From assembly GCA_964544655.1 (NCBI GenBank), contig CAZJCM010000011.1, forward strand, positions 1 through 64,000: a DNA stretch of 64,000 bases, written 5' to 3'. The translations under genes were made by a program, and so were the position numbers. The notes beneath the pieces are model-generated. The model did no database searches. It saw only the letters and a list, made by a program, of their open reading frames with translations, and was not told the DNA's origin. This document shows positions 27,501-35,724 of this stretch, piece by piece. The stretch is from HyVt-443 sp964544655. GTDB lineage: Bacteria > Pseudomonadota > Gammaproteobacteria > Chromatiales > Chromatiaceae. The first letter of the stretch is position 1, and every line of letters begins with the position of its first letter.

Positions 27501-27663
27501 ACTGGCAGTCAGTATCGTATTCGGCCTGCTGGCCACCACCATGATGGTACTGCTGGTGATACCTGCGATGTACAGCATCCTCGACGATCTGGGTATCTCC
27601 ACCACTGCCCGCGAGCAGCGGGAAAAAGAGGAAGCGGCAGAAGCGGAGCCTGCAACAAGGTAG
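24520..27663 (+). CDS. RND-family efflux transporter permease
   Basis: 1047 residues, the usual size for AcrB/HAE1-type pumps. Twelve membrane helices are expected: one at ~10-28, groups at ~340-470 and ~865-1020, with two large periplasmic loops. Motif A-like GLPISFLGALYFMGLLGLTINMITMV and the proton-relay region LLMDDAIVISENI (the D-D pair) in the fourth helix are present. It is driven by proton motive force with the adaptor encoded just upstream. The family also includes metal pumps, but the sequence is closer to hydrophobic/drug-type pumps; the exact substrate cannot be inferred. Confidence 0.93.
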   Translation: MIEFFARHPTAGNLLMLFLAVLGLSTLPNLQRETFPDFAATEVQITVAYPGASAEDVEEAICQRVEDAIDGINDVEEVRCEAREGISISIVEMAEGGDIQRFLDDVKSEVEAITGFPDEVELPVIKELGRTDKVVAIAITGPMSDSDLKAYAEQVKTRLRQLPEVSQVEVQGFSDHQLRIEIPARLLQQYGLSLSDIANAVARQGIDLPAGSLQTKDRDLLLRFTDLRRTPEELADLTVISADSGSEIRLGAIAHISDRFELDEEQILFNGRRAALLQITKTKQQDTLVVRDVVKRFVDEQLYPTAPAGVEFILTQDKSTNIRDRLQLLLKNGAQGLLLVFLTMWLFFQGRFAFWVAMGLPISFLGALYFMGLLGLTINMITMVALLIAIGLLMDDAIVISENIATHLRRGKSAMQAAVDGTKQVAPGVLSSFLTTVSVFGPLAFLSGHIGKVLQFIPMVLILVLSVSLIEAFLILPHHLAHSLKHHENEASRFRRAFDSRLIHFRDHTMGRLVDLAVNYRYWFVGAVIALFLISLGMLIGGKLKFQSFPDIEGDIIEARILLPQGTPLWRTEAVVQQITEGLKRTDQAFTPLQPEGEQLVRNIQVRLNTNLDANEKGPHVATVTADLLTAERRVGPTLDDIINRWRQEVGEIPDLLALNFKEPVIGPGGKPIEIRLTGSDLHELKQASLELQAWLTRYRGVFDLSDDLRPGKPELRMQLRDGALALGLDASNIASQLRAAFYGSTAKEIQVGPESYDIDIRLADPDRDSLNDFESFRIVTPQGNQVPLSSVVSIREGRGFARIQRIDGLRTLTISGDLDTRIANAREVINHTRDNFLPELLQRHTGVRTSIEGEAKQSAKTGTSMLRAFAIGLVGVFILLSFQFRSYIEPLIVMSVIPMALIGVIWGHLLMGQDLTMPGLIGFTSLAGIVVNDSILLVEFLKLRVREGLSAVAAAKLASRERFRAVLLTSITTIAGLTPLLLEKSMQAQILIPLAVSIVFGLLATTMMVLLVIPAMYSILDDLGISTTAREQREKEEAAEAEPATR

Positions 27664-27666
27664 GCG

Positions 27667-27717
27667 GCGGCGCCCCGCCGCGTTTGGCAGTTTGACTGCC
27701 TTACGGCGAGGCGCCGC
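27667..27717. terminator. bidirectional hairpin between convergent genes
   Basis: Outer arms GCGGCGCC (27667-27674) and GGCGCCGC (27710-27717) enclose an inner stem GGCAGT-TTG-ACTGCC (27686-27700). It lies between the stop codons of the RND pump and the convergent LtaS-like gene. There is no long U-run, so termination strength is uncertain. The first 22 bp resemble the sequence right after the recQ stop (31745 onward). Confidence 0.5.
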
Positions 27718-27721
27718 AGTA

Positions 27722-29653
27722 TCAATCTTCCTTTGCCGCCCCGGACGCCCCAGGCCAGGCGTTCAGCCGATGCTTGTAGATGTAGCTGGCCCCCTGGTAA
27801 TAGGCGATGTCCCGTTTCATAGCGGCATCCGGCTCGCTCAAGTCGATGATCTTTGGCCGGCGCTGCCTTGGGTCCAGCTGGCGCGCCATCTCCCGCTTCG
27901 GCTTCAGGATCGACAGCACGCCGTCGGCATACAGGCCCAGGCGCTGATAGTTGCCGATCAGCGCACGTTCCTGCGCCGGCTTCATGGTCAGGATATTGCG
28001 GCCAAAGAAGGCCGAGCGGTAATCCATATTGAGCATCGCTAGCAAAGTGGGTGCCACGTCGATCTGACTGGAGAGGGTAGTCACCCGCCCTGGACTGACA
28101 TGGGCCGGGCTATAGATGAACAGAGGGATCGAGTACTCCCGTAGCGGCAGATCCACCATACCGGCACTGCCGGCGTAATGATCGGCCACCACCACGAACA
28201 GGGTGTCCTTGAACCAGGGTTTCTCTTTCACCTTTGCAAACAGGTCACCCAGCGCCCAGTCGGTATATTTGATCGCCCCGCGATAGCCGCTGCCCGATGG
28301 AATATCGATCCGCCCATCCGGATAGGTGTAGGGGCGATGGTTGGAGGTGGTCATCAGATGGAAGAAGAAGGGCCTGCCGGACCGATAGGCCTCATCCCCT
28401 GCCTTCATCGCCTGGCGATAGAGATCCTCATCCGACATGCCCCAGGCGTTCTCGAACAGAATCTCCTCGCCCGGAACGCTGGACTGATCTATCACCTGGT
28501 AGCCATTGCCGCTGAAAAAGGCGGCCATGTTGTCGAAGTAACCCCTGCCGCCGTAGATGAAGCGGGTATCGTAGCCCTTCTCTTTCAGCACCTGCCCCAG
28601 TGACCACATGCCGCTCTCCCGGCCCAACCGTTTGACGATGGAGCGGCCCGGCGTCGGGGGGATGGAGAGGGTCACCGCCTCCAGACCGCGGGTGGTGCGG
28701 GTACCGGTAGCATAGAAATTGGTGAACAGCAGACTCTCACCGGCGAAGCCATCGAGGAACGGCGTCAGCCCCTCCTCATTGCCAAAAACGCCCAGGTATT
28801 TCGCGCTTAGGCTCTCCACCATGATCAGGAACACATTGAGCCGTTTCTCTTCGCCCGGATTGTCGATATCACGCACGATATCGAACAAGCCACTGCCGGC
28901 AGTCGGCTCCAGCCCCTCGATCTCCTGCTTCAGCAGGGCCGACGCCTCTGCATCAGGAAGCGTACGGTAGAACTGGTAGTAATCCAGCTCATTGTCGCGA
29001 AAGGCGTTGAAAAACTGGTAAGGTCCGTTGCCGGCCAACTCGTTTTGGTAACGGTTGGTGGAGAGGGCGCGCAGGTCCTGGGAGACGAGGAAAAAGGCCA
29101 GCAGGGGCAACAGCAGCAGCCCGCCGGCATAGGTCAGACGGCGGCGGAACGACTCCTTGGCGCTGAACAGACGATTCAGCGCCGGCCGCAGGCGCCAATA
29201 GACCAACAGCGTGAGCAGCAGGATCAGGGAGAGATAGAGCGGGATCGGATAGGACTGGGTGATATTGTCCGTCACCTCCCGGCGATAGACCAGGTAGTCC
29301 ACCGAGATGAAGTTGAAGCGGACGCCGAACTCATCCCAGAACAGCCACTCGGCCACCGCAATGAACCCAAGCCCGTACAGGACCGCGAAGGCGACCAGAT
29401 GTACCAGGCCACGGTTGAAGCGGGAGTGCCAAATACGGTTGGGACAGAGCAACAGGTAGAGGACGAACGGGATCAGCGCATAGGCGTAGAAAGCAAGATC
29501 GTAGATCAGGCCGATGCCGAAGATACGCTCGACGACGACTGGGGAAAGTTCGGCATCGGCATAGGAAAGGGCCAGCAGCAGCACCCGCGTCAGGGTAAAA
29601 TAGGCGAGGCTGACCAACAACATGTATCCGACGGCACGAAAACGACTTGGCAT
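27722..29653 (-). CDS. LTA synthase family sulfatase-fold membrane enzyme
   Basis: 643 residues. Four to five N-terminal membrane helices (to about residue 205) precede a periplasmic alkaline-phosphatase-superfamily domain of LtaS type (~265-560). Seen: metal-ligand region FLIMVESLSAKYLG, the likely catalytic threonine in TGTRTTRGLEA, and VVADHYAGSAG supplying D/H metal ligands. LtaS enzymes transfer phosphoglycerol; in Gram-negative bacteria relatives modify periplasmic glucans or lipids. The exact acceptor is unknown. The gene is convergent with the RND operon and its start faces recQ. Confidence 0.9.
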   Translation of the reverse strand: MPSRFRAVGYMLLVSLAYFTLTRVLLLALSYADAELSPVVVERIFGIGLIYDLAFYAYALIPFVLYLLLCPNRIWHSRFNRGLVHLVAFAVLYGLGFIAVAEWLFWDEFGVRFNFISVDYLVYRREVTDNITQSYPIPLYLSLILLLTLLVYWRLRPALNRLFSAKESFRRRLTYAGGLLLLPLLAFFLVSQDLRALSTNRYQNELAGNGPYQFFNAFRDNELDYYQFYRTLPDAEASALLKQEIEGLEPTAGSGLFDIVRDIDNPGEEKRLNVFLIMVESLSAKYLGVFGNEEGLTPFLDGFAGESLLFTNFYATGTRTTRGLEAVTLSIPPTPGRSIVKRLGRESGMWSLGQVLKEKGYDTRFIYGGRGYFDNMAAFFSGNGYQVIDQSSVPGEEILFENAWGMSDEDLYRQAMKAGDEAYRSGRPFFFHLMTTSNHRPYTYPDGRIDIPSGSGYRGAIKYTDWALGDLFAKVKEKPWFKDTLFVVVADHYAGSAGMVDLPLREYSIPLFIYSPAHVSPGRVTTLSSQIDVAPTLLAMLNMDYRSAFFGRNILTMKPAQERALIGNYQRLGLYADGVLSILKPKREMARQLDPRQRRPKIIDLSEPDAAMKRDIAYYQGASYIYKHRLNAWPGASGAAKED

Positions 29654-29929
29654 GAAGACTCCGGTGAGTTTGATATCCCCGCCACAATAAACCGCGGGAA
29701 AAGAAATGGATAAGCATCAACCTGAATCCGTGAGTTCAGAGTGGATGCAGCGTACAAGTTAATCGCGTCGAGGGACTGTCATCCCCGCACACAGCCACGA
29801 AGCAAAGCGACCAAGGGTATTGATCTTGAACATATCGCAGTATGGCGCCGCTCCTGCGATCACACAGACATCTGGATTATCGACGCGGATTATAATTGTG
29901 CACAGTAACAATTACCATATCCCCAGCCG
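29654..29929. other. divergent intergenic region before recQ
   Basis: 276 bp between the LtaS-like gene and recQ. The right part holds a perfect TATAAT -10 box (29891-29896) overlapped by an inverted repeat (see next entry). The left part is the leader of the LtaS-like gene. Nothing else is recognised. Confidence 0.55.
29891..29914 (+). promoter_or_regulatory. recQ -10 box overlapped by an operator-like inverted repeat
   Basis: TATAAT at 29891-29896 would give a start near 29903. Overlapping it, TAATTGT-N8-ACAATTA (29893-29914) is a perfect 7-bp inverted repeat with the spacing of a LexA box (CTGT-N8-ACAG), but with TTGT/ACAA half sites. It could be a repressor site. No good -35 box is visible. 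Confidence 0.5.
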
Positions 29930-31747
29930 GTGCCCCTGGTGGTGACCCCCTTGTCGATGCAGCGCGCCCGGGAGATCCTGCAACAGATCTATGGTTATGG
30001 CGAGTTCCGCCATAACCAGGCGGCGGTGATTCAGGCCCTGATCGAAGGCCGCGACGCCCTGACCCTGATGCCCACCGGCGGCGGCAAATCCCTCTGTTAT
30101 CAGATCCCGGCCCTGGTGCGTCCCGGCACCGGCATCGTGGTATCCCCCCTCATCGCCCTGATGCAGGACCAGGTGGATGCCCTGCGGCAACTCGGCATCC
30201 GTGCCGCTTTCCTCAACTCCACCCTCGATCAGGAGAGCTGCCGCACGATCGAGCGGCAGCTGCTGGCGGGGGAGCTGGAGCTACTCTATGTAGCACCCGA
30301 ACGGCTGCTCACGGAGCGACTGCTGCAGCTGCTGGTGCAGAGCGAGATCGCCCTGTTCGCCATCGACGAGGCCCACTGCGTCTCCCAGTGGGGGCACGAT
30401 TTCCGGCCCGAGTACCAGCGCCTCTCCATATTGCATGAACGCTTTCCCCTGGTGCCCCGCATTGCGCTGACCGCCACCGCCGATCTGCGCACCCGACAGG
30501 AGATCATCGAGCAGCTCGGCCTGCAACAGGCCGACCAGTTCATCAACAGCTTCGACCGGCCCAACATCCGCTACCACATCAGCGACCAGGGCAACGCCCG
30601 CGACCAGCTGTGGCGTTTTCTGCAGCAGGAGCACCCCGATGACGCCGGTATCGTCTACTGTCTGTCACGCCGACGCGTGGAGGAGATCGCTCAATGGCTC
30701 ACCGATCAGGGACGAACGGCCCTGCCCTACCATGCCGGCCTGCCGACCGAAACCCGGCAGCGGCACCAGCAGCGCTTCCTGCGCGAAGAGGGGTTGATCA
30801 TCGTTGCCACCATCGCCTTCGGCATGGGGATCGATAAACCGGACGTGCGCTTCGTCGCCCACCTCAACCTGCCCAAGAGTATCGAGGCCTACTACCAGGA
30901 GACCGGCCGCGCCGGGCGTGACGGCGAGCCGGCGAACGCCTGGATGAGCTTTGGCCTACAGGATGTGATCAGCCTGCGTCAGTTCGTGGAGGCTGCCGAT
31001 GCAGAGACACGCTTCAAACGCATCGCCCACCACAAGCTGGAGGCGATGCTGGGCCTGTGCGATCTCACCAGCTGCCGCCGCCAGGCCCTGCTGGCCTATT
31101 TCGGTGAGACCCTGGAACGACCCTGTGGCAACTGCGACAACTGCCTCGACCCGCCCGCCACCTGGGATGCCACCGAACCTGCACGCATGGCCCTCTCCTG
31201 CGTCTACCGCACCGGCCAGCGTTTTGGCGTCAACTATCTGATCGACGTATTGAAGGGCAAACAGGACGAGCGCATCCAGCGCAACCGGCACGATCAGCAG
31301 AGTACCTTCGGCATCGGCGAGGCCCTCAGCGGGCCCGCCTGGCGCAGCCTGTTCCGGCAACTGGTCTCACTGGGTTTTCTCGACATCGACAGCGAGGGAC
31401 ATGGCGCCCTGCGCCTCAGCGACCGCTGCCGCCCCCTGCTGCGGGGTGAGGAATCACTCCACCTCCGGTTGCAAGCGAAGCCGGAAAAGAAGGCCAAAAA
31501 GCGGCGTGAGCACAGCGACCTGGACAGCGCCGACCAGCCCCTGTTCGAGGCCCTGCGCACCCTGCGCCTGGAACTGTCCCGGGAGCAGGGGGTGCCACCC
31601 TATGTCATCTTCCACGACCGCACCCTGCGGGAGATGGCCCAGTGCCGTCCGGGCTCGCTACAGCAGATGAGCCTGATCAGCGGCGTCGGAGAGGCAAAAC
31701 TGGCGCGCTATGGAGAACGCTTCCTGGCCCTGATCAACGACGCATAG
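29930..31747 (+). CDS. recQ: ATP-dependent DNA helicase RecQ
   Basis: 605 residues (E. coli 609). Helicase lobes with Walker A MPTGGGKSLCYQIPAL, motif Ia, DEAH (AIDEAHCVSQWGHDFRPEY), motif VI YYQETGRAGRDG; the zinc-binding region (C...C-G-N-C-D-N-C near residue 405); winged-helix RQC; and a C-terminal HRDC domain (~525-600). It unwinds DNA during recombination and replication-fork repair. The start is uncertain: GTG at 29930 is used, but TTG 29951 or ATG 29957 are possible, and none has a clear ribosome site. An operator-like repeat lies over its promoter. Confidence 0.97.
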   Translation: MPLVVTPLSMQRAREILQQIYGYGEFRHNQAAVIQALIEGRDALTLMPTGGGKSLCYQIPALVRPGTGIVVSPLIALMQDQVDALRQLGIRAAFLNSTLDQESCRTIERQLLAGELELLYVAPERLLTERLLQLLVQSEIALFAIDEAHCVSQWGHDFRPEYQRLSILHERFPLVPRIALTATADLRTRQEIIEQLGLQQADQFINSFDRPNIRYHISDQGNARDQLWRFLQQEHPDDAGIVYCLSRRRVEEIAQWLTDQGRTALPYHAGLPTETRQRHQQRFLREEGLIIVATIAFGMGIDKPDVRFVAHLNLPKSIEAYYQETGRAGRDGEPANAWMSFGLQDVISLRQFVEAADAETRFKRIAHHKLEAMLGLCDLTSCRRQALLAYFGETLERPCGNCDNCLDPPATWDATEPARMALSCVYRTGQRFGVNYLIDVLKGKQDERIQRNRHDQQSTFGIGEALSGPAWRSLFRQLVSLGFLDIDSEGHGALRLSDRCRPLLRGEESLHLRLQAKPEKKAKKRREHSDLDSADQPLFEALRTLRLELSREQGVPPYVIFHDRTLREMAQCRPGSLQQMSLISGVGEAKLARYGERFLALINDA

Positions 31748-31870
31748 GCGCGGCACCCCGCCGTGCAGTGCCTCAGGGATCGCACGCCTCCGACCCCTTA
31801 TCACCACACCTGCGGTAACGCGATTGCAGGATGCGCGCTCCCTGCTCAGTCCCTGACGGTGAAATCGGCC

Positions 31871-32539
31871 TCAGACATCCTTCAAACGTTCAGGATGATC
31901 CTCTGCCAGATAGGCCAGCTCCGCCTCGGTCAGCTCCACCGTCTCCACCCCTGTGATCATGGTCTTGATGTAGTGGAAAGGCGTCTTGCCCGTGGTGGTC
32001 ATATAGATATGGATTATGGCAAACGTGACCATCAGAAAAGCCGCCGCAGTATGCACGATAGCCACCAACTGCAGATAGAAGCCAGCCTCCGGGAAGGTGT
32101 TCCAGAGATCATACAGAAGATAGATGATCCCCGTGGTCCAGAGCGCCGGGCCAATGACCACCATAAAAGTCAGATAGGCCAGCCCCTGCAGGGCATTCTG
32201 TTTTCTGCGCAGCGTCTTCTTGTGCGGATGATCCTCACCGAACAGGATGCCCCAGGCATAGTACCGGATGACCGCGAACAATCCTTTGGTATTGGGCAGG
32301 AACTGCCGCCAGTTACCGGTGGTAAAATTCCAGAAGGTGGTGAATATCCAAAGCACGATCAGGGCAATTGCCGCCACCGTATGCAGCTTCACCGCGGTGG
32401 CGAATGACAGCGCACTGAAGGTTCCATGCACATTGAATCCGGAAAAGGCCAGAATGAAAATCAGTGCGGCCTGGGACCAATGCCAGAAACGCTCATATAC
32501 CGTATAGATCTTTACAGCGTGTCTCTCCCGCTTCTCCAT
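31871..32539 (-). CDS. cytochrome b561-type membrane subunit
   Basis: 222 residues from the ATG at 32539, which overlaps the TGA of the octaheme gene (TGATG). Four predicted membrane helices, with histidines in typical haem-ligand positions: ERFWHWSQ in helix 1, VKLHTVAAIA in helix 2, and VHTAAAFLMVTFAIIHIY late. It belongs to the dihaem cytochrome b family that includes thiosulfate reductase and formate dehydrogenase gamma-type subunits. It most likely exchanges electrons between the quinone pool and the periplasmic octaheme cytochrome encoded just upstream. Confidence 0.88.
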   Translation of the reverse strand: MEKRERHAVKIYTVYERFWHWSQAALIFILAFSGFNVHGTFSALSFATAVKLHTVAAIALIVLWIFTTFWNFTTGNWRQFLPNTKGLFAVIRYYAWGILFGEDHPHKKTLRRKQNALQGLAYLTFMVVIGPALWTTGIIYLLYDLWNTFPEAGFYLQLVAIVHTAAAFLMVTFAIIHIYMTTTGKTPFHYIKTMITGVETVELTEAELAYLAEDHPERLKDV

Positions 32540-34299
32540 CACGCATCCTCCTCTCTGCAGTGTTCGGTGACCCTCTTCTTACACATCCAGTAACGGATTG
32601 CTGCATGAGCCAAAGCGATAAACAGGGCACCGGCAATAGCCAGATATCCGAGGATATCGAGCCACCGGAAATGGTCCCGTCCCGGCATATAGAAGCCTTC
32701 GAGATCGGCCAACCTGCCCTCATGAGAATGGCATTCCGCACAAGCCAGCGCATCTTCCTTGGGCGCCACCATATGGGTTATTGGCCAGTAGGAATAGGTA
32801 TCGATGAAGCCGTATTCGCCACTGTAGGGTTTGCCATTCTTCTCCATACCCACCTTGATTGCCCGGGCAAAGTCGTAATTACCCCAGAAGGCATCATCGT
32901 CATCGCCCCATAGATGCATGTAGACCAGGGTATTGTTGCCTTTGTCATAGGGCTGGACCGTATGCATGCGCTTGAATGGCCAGATGCGGGAATCAGGGTC
33001 ATCGAACGAACCACTGAAGCTATTGATCTCCACCGTCGACGATGGGTCAAATTTTGTGTCGATGGTGGTGTAGTTCATCACGCCATTGAACCAGGCGTAC
33101 AGGGGCACCAGGTTTTCTCCATACTTGAAGTCGCCCTTGATGGATTTATAGGTCGCACGGTGCTCCCCATTGCCTTGGGTGTACCCCTTCAGCTTGAAGC
33201 CCTCGCCATTCTTCAACTTGCCAGCGGTACGCCAATCCCAGTCCACCTTGGTCGCCACGCCGCCGCGGGCAAAAGTGGGAATATGGCAGGTCTGGCAGGC
33301 CACCCGGTCCACATGACCGTTCAGCTTGATGCCCTTGATCTCATCAACGGGATGTGGAGATGTGCCATGGCAACTCTCACAGGTCGCGACCTGTCGCCGT
33401 ATACCGGGCTTGCCAGTTCCCTCCTCATCCTTGGCAATCATGTTGTAACGACTGCCGGACCATTTGTGCCCCTCTCCCACATGACATTCAGTACAGGCAA
33501 AATTGAGGCCAGCCTCGTCCATATGGACATCCAGCGAACGATCCGGATGCTTGAGGGAGGAATCGAGGTCGCCATGTTTCACGCCGTCACCGCCACCACC
33601 ATAGAAGTGGCAAGTGCCGCAGTTGGATCGTTTTGGCAGTCCGGCGCTCTGGGCCACCTTTTCCCACTGGATTGGCTTCCGGCCTTTGAACATGACCGAA
33701 CAGGCCTTGTTGCCCTTGGAGTTAGGCGTCCGATAGTAACTGCCGGTGGTGTCGTGGCAGACCAGGCAGTCGATATTCTCCTGGTTGGTGAAATCGAAGC
33801 TGTCGTCCTTCCATCCATAACCCGCGTGGCACTGGGCACACATCCCTTCATTACCTTTGGCATTGGTGCAGAAGTTGTTGACCAACGTCTTCTTGCCAAG
33901 GGTCTGCCCAGTCACCGGGTGTTTGTACTCCCAGGTCCAGTGGATGCCCTGCATAAACTGATGGCCTGCCTTGTTGTGGCAGCTCAAACAGGCCTTGGTA
34001 ACCTCAGGACCACTGCGGAACGGCCCTTCCAGCTCTTTGAACTTGGTATGATCGGCCGTTGATGCCGTGTCATCAACTCCCGCCTGATCTTCAAAAACAG
34101 CATCTTTGGTATGCGCTGCACTGGTATCCACATATTCGGATATGCCCGGCTCAGCCTCATCAGGCGCGTGCGCAGCGAGAGCGATACCGGCAGTGGCTAT
34201 CCAGACCAGGCTGGCAACAAGCACAAACCGGGACAGCCTCCCAATGGCATCACTCGGGAATATAAATCTACTCATGATCTGCTGGCTCTCCATCGTCAA
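32539..34299 (-). CDS. octaheme c-type cytochrome, tetrathionate reductase (OTR) family
   Basis: 586 residues. N-terminal signal/anchor (~22-43). Eight CxxCH haem motifs, with first cysteines at C104, C154, C178, C227, C269, C307, C335 and C520, and a C-terminal membrane helix (~548-573) followed by a short cytoplasmic tail. The number and layout match the OTR family, whose Shewanella member reduces tetrathionate, nitrite and hydroxylamine in vitro; the natural substrate is unsettled. The long haem-free stretch 340-515 is typical. It forms an operon with the cytochrome b gene (TGATG overlap), a minimal quinone-linked periplasmic reductase or oxidase. The starting ATG could also be M3 or M9. 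Confidence 0.9.
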   Translation of the reverse strand: MTMESQQIMSRFIFPSDAIGRLSRFVLVASLVWIATAGIALAAHAPDEAEPGISEYVDTSAAHTKDAVFEDQAGVDDTASTADHTKFKELEGPFRSGPEVTKACLSCHNKAGHQFMQGIHWTWEYKHPVTGQTLGKKTLVNNFCTNAKGNEGMCAQCHAGYGWKDDSFDFTNQENIDCLVCHDTTGSYYRTPNSKGNKACSVMFKGRKPIQWEKVAQSAGLPKRSNCGTCHFYGGGGDGVKHGDLDSSLKHPDRSLDVHMDEAGLNFACTECHVGEGHKWSGSRYNMIAKDEEGTGKPGIRRQVATCESCHGTSPHPVDEIKGIKLNGHVDRVACQTCHIPTFARGGVATKVDWDWRTAGKLKNGEGFKLKGYTQGNGEHRATYKSIKGDFKYGENLVPLYAWFNGVMNYTTIDTKFDPSSTVEINSFSGSFDDPDSRIWPFKRMHTVQPYDKGNNTLVYMHLWGDDDDAFWGNYDFARAIKVGMEKNGKPYSGEYGFIDTYSYWPITHMVAPKEDALACAECHSHEGRLADLEGFYMPGRDHFRWLDILGYLAIAGALFIALAHAAIRYWMCKKRVTEHCREEDA

Positions 34300-34514
34300 C
34301 TTCTAATGGCTCACAAATGGAATCGACAAACTGCGCAACTCCCCCACGCGACTTGATAACAGACGGGTCACCATCAACGCATTGACAATTGTTAAGCAGC
34401 GATAAAACCTCTGGCAGACAAACACCCCGGGGAATAGATCGATATCATGGCCTACAGGCGAAAAATCCGCTATCTTTCCCTGCCTATTAACTGATGAAGC
34501 TTGAGCCAGAACCC

Positions 34515-35021
34515 ATGAACACGCCCTTTGCCGCAATACTGATGGGATCGGATTCCGATCTGCCCATCATGCAGACCACCATGGATGTCCTGCGGGGCCT
34601 GGAGATCCCTTTCGAAGCCCGCATCACCTCTGCCCACCGCACCCCGGACGTCACCCACGCCTACGTAAAGGATGCGGATGCCCGCGGTTGCGCCGTTTTC
34701 ATCTGCGCCGCCGGGCTGGCCGCCCATCTGGCCGGCGCCGTGGCCGGATTGACCCTGAAACCGGTGATCGGTATCCCGCTGGATGCAGGACCGCTGCAGG
34801 GCATGGACTCTCTCTTTTCCACCGTGATGATGCCCGGCGGCATCCCGGTCGCCACCGTGGCGGTCGGCAAACCGGGGGCGAAGAACGCCGGTTATCTGGC
34901 GGCCCAGATCATGGCCCTGGGCGACCCTGAACTGGCCCAACGGGTGCGCGCAGACCGGGAGGCCAACGCCGAGGCGGTCAAGGCCAAGGATGCCCAACTG
35001 CAGCAGCAGCTCAATAACTGA
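34515..35021 (+). CDS. purE: N5-carboxyaminoimidazole ribonucleotide mutase
   Basis: 168 residues from the ATG at 34515 (an in-frame ATG at 34494 would add 7 residues; neither has a strong ribosome site). Hallmarks: LMGSDSDLPIM near the start, SAHRTPD, and the loop MDSLFSTVMMPGGIPVATVAVG. It acts in purine synthesis, converting N5-CAIR to CAIR. purK, usually adjacent, is replaced by tsaC 3 bp downstream; purK is not in this window. Confidence 0.95.
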   Translation: MNTPFAAILMGSDSDLPIMQTTMDVLRGLEIPFEARITSAHRTPDVTHAYVKDADARGCAVFICAAGLAAHLAGAVAGLTLKPVIGIPLDAGPLQGMDSLFSTVMMPGGIPVATVAVGKPGAKNAGYLAAQIMALGDPELAQRVRADREANAEAVKAKDAQLQQQLNN

Positions 35022-35024
35022 GCC

Positions 35025-35591
35025 TTGGCAACCGGGACCCTTCACCCCTGGAAACTGCGCCAGGCGGCACGCTGCATCCACGACGGAGGGCTGATCGCCT
35101 ATCCCACCGAGGCGGTATATGGCCTCGGCTGCGACCCTTTGAACGGGGAGGCGGTGCAGCACCTGCTGGCCATCAAACAGCGCCCGGCAGAAAAGGGCTT
35201 GATCCTGATAGCGGCGGATTTCGGGCAGCTCAGGCCCTTCGTCCGCCCGCTCCCCCGGGCCCAGATGGAATCCGTACTGAAAAGTTGGCCCGGCCCGCAC
35301 ACCTGGCTGCTGCCCGCTGCCGCCGGGCTGCCCTGGTGGCTGACCGGGAGTCACGAAACCATTGCCGTCAGAGTCACGGCCCACCCCATCGCCGCCGCCC
35401 TCTGCCGCGCCGCCCGTTCTCCCCTGGTCTCCACCAGCGCCAACCGCTCCGGTCAGCCGCCGCTACGTACCAGCCTGGCAGTCCGCGCCACCTTCGGCGG
35501 GGAGATCGGCTGCCTGGTCCATGGAACAGTGGGAAATTTGCGGCGACCCACACCCATCCGTGACGCCCGCACCGGCAAGCAACTACGGTAA
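35025..35591 (+). CDS. tsaC: threonylcarbamoyl-AMP synthase (Sua5/YrdC)
   Basis: 188 residues starting at TTG, 3 bp after the purE stop. The YrdC fold is shown by YPTEAVYGLGCDP, KQRPAEKGLILIA (the K-x-R...K-G binding motif), SWPGPHTWLLPA and SPLVSTSANRSGQPP. The length fits the short TsaC form without the Sua5 C-terminal domain. It makes threonylcarbamoyl-AMP for t6A37 tRNA modification. It probably depends on purE for translation because of the tight spacing. Confidence 0.95.
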   Translation: MATGTLHPWKLRQAARCIHDGGLIAYPTEAVYGLGCDPLNGEAVQHLLAIKQRPAEKGLILIAADFGQLRPFVRPLPRAQMESVLKSWPGPHTWLLPAAAGLPWWLTGSHETIAVRVTAHPIAAALCRAARSPLVSTSANRSGQPPLRTSLAVRATFGGEIGCLVHGTVGNLRRPTPIRDARTGKQLR

Positions 35592-35596
35592 CAGGC

Positions 35597-35632
35597 AAAA
35601 AAACGGGCCTACCCGGGGAAGAGATAGGCCCG
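35597..35632 (-). terminator. intrinsic terminator of mlaC
   Basis: Stem CGGGCCTA / TAGGCCCG (35604-35611 and 35625-35632) is followed on the minus strand by seven U (A-run 35597-35603). It lies 92 bp beyond the mlaC stop codon and immediately after the convergent tsaC gene. A small second hairpin GCGCTT / AAGCGC lies at 35636-35653. Confidence 0.85.
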
Positions 35633-35724
35633 AAAGCGCTTAATTAAAAGCGCCGGAGGAGGATCGTCATAACTGCTGTTACTCTCTATAGCGGCCGCCG
35701 TGGCAGCACCTTTAATCTTTAAAT

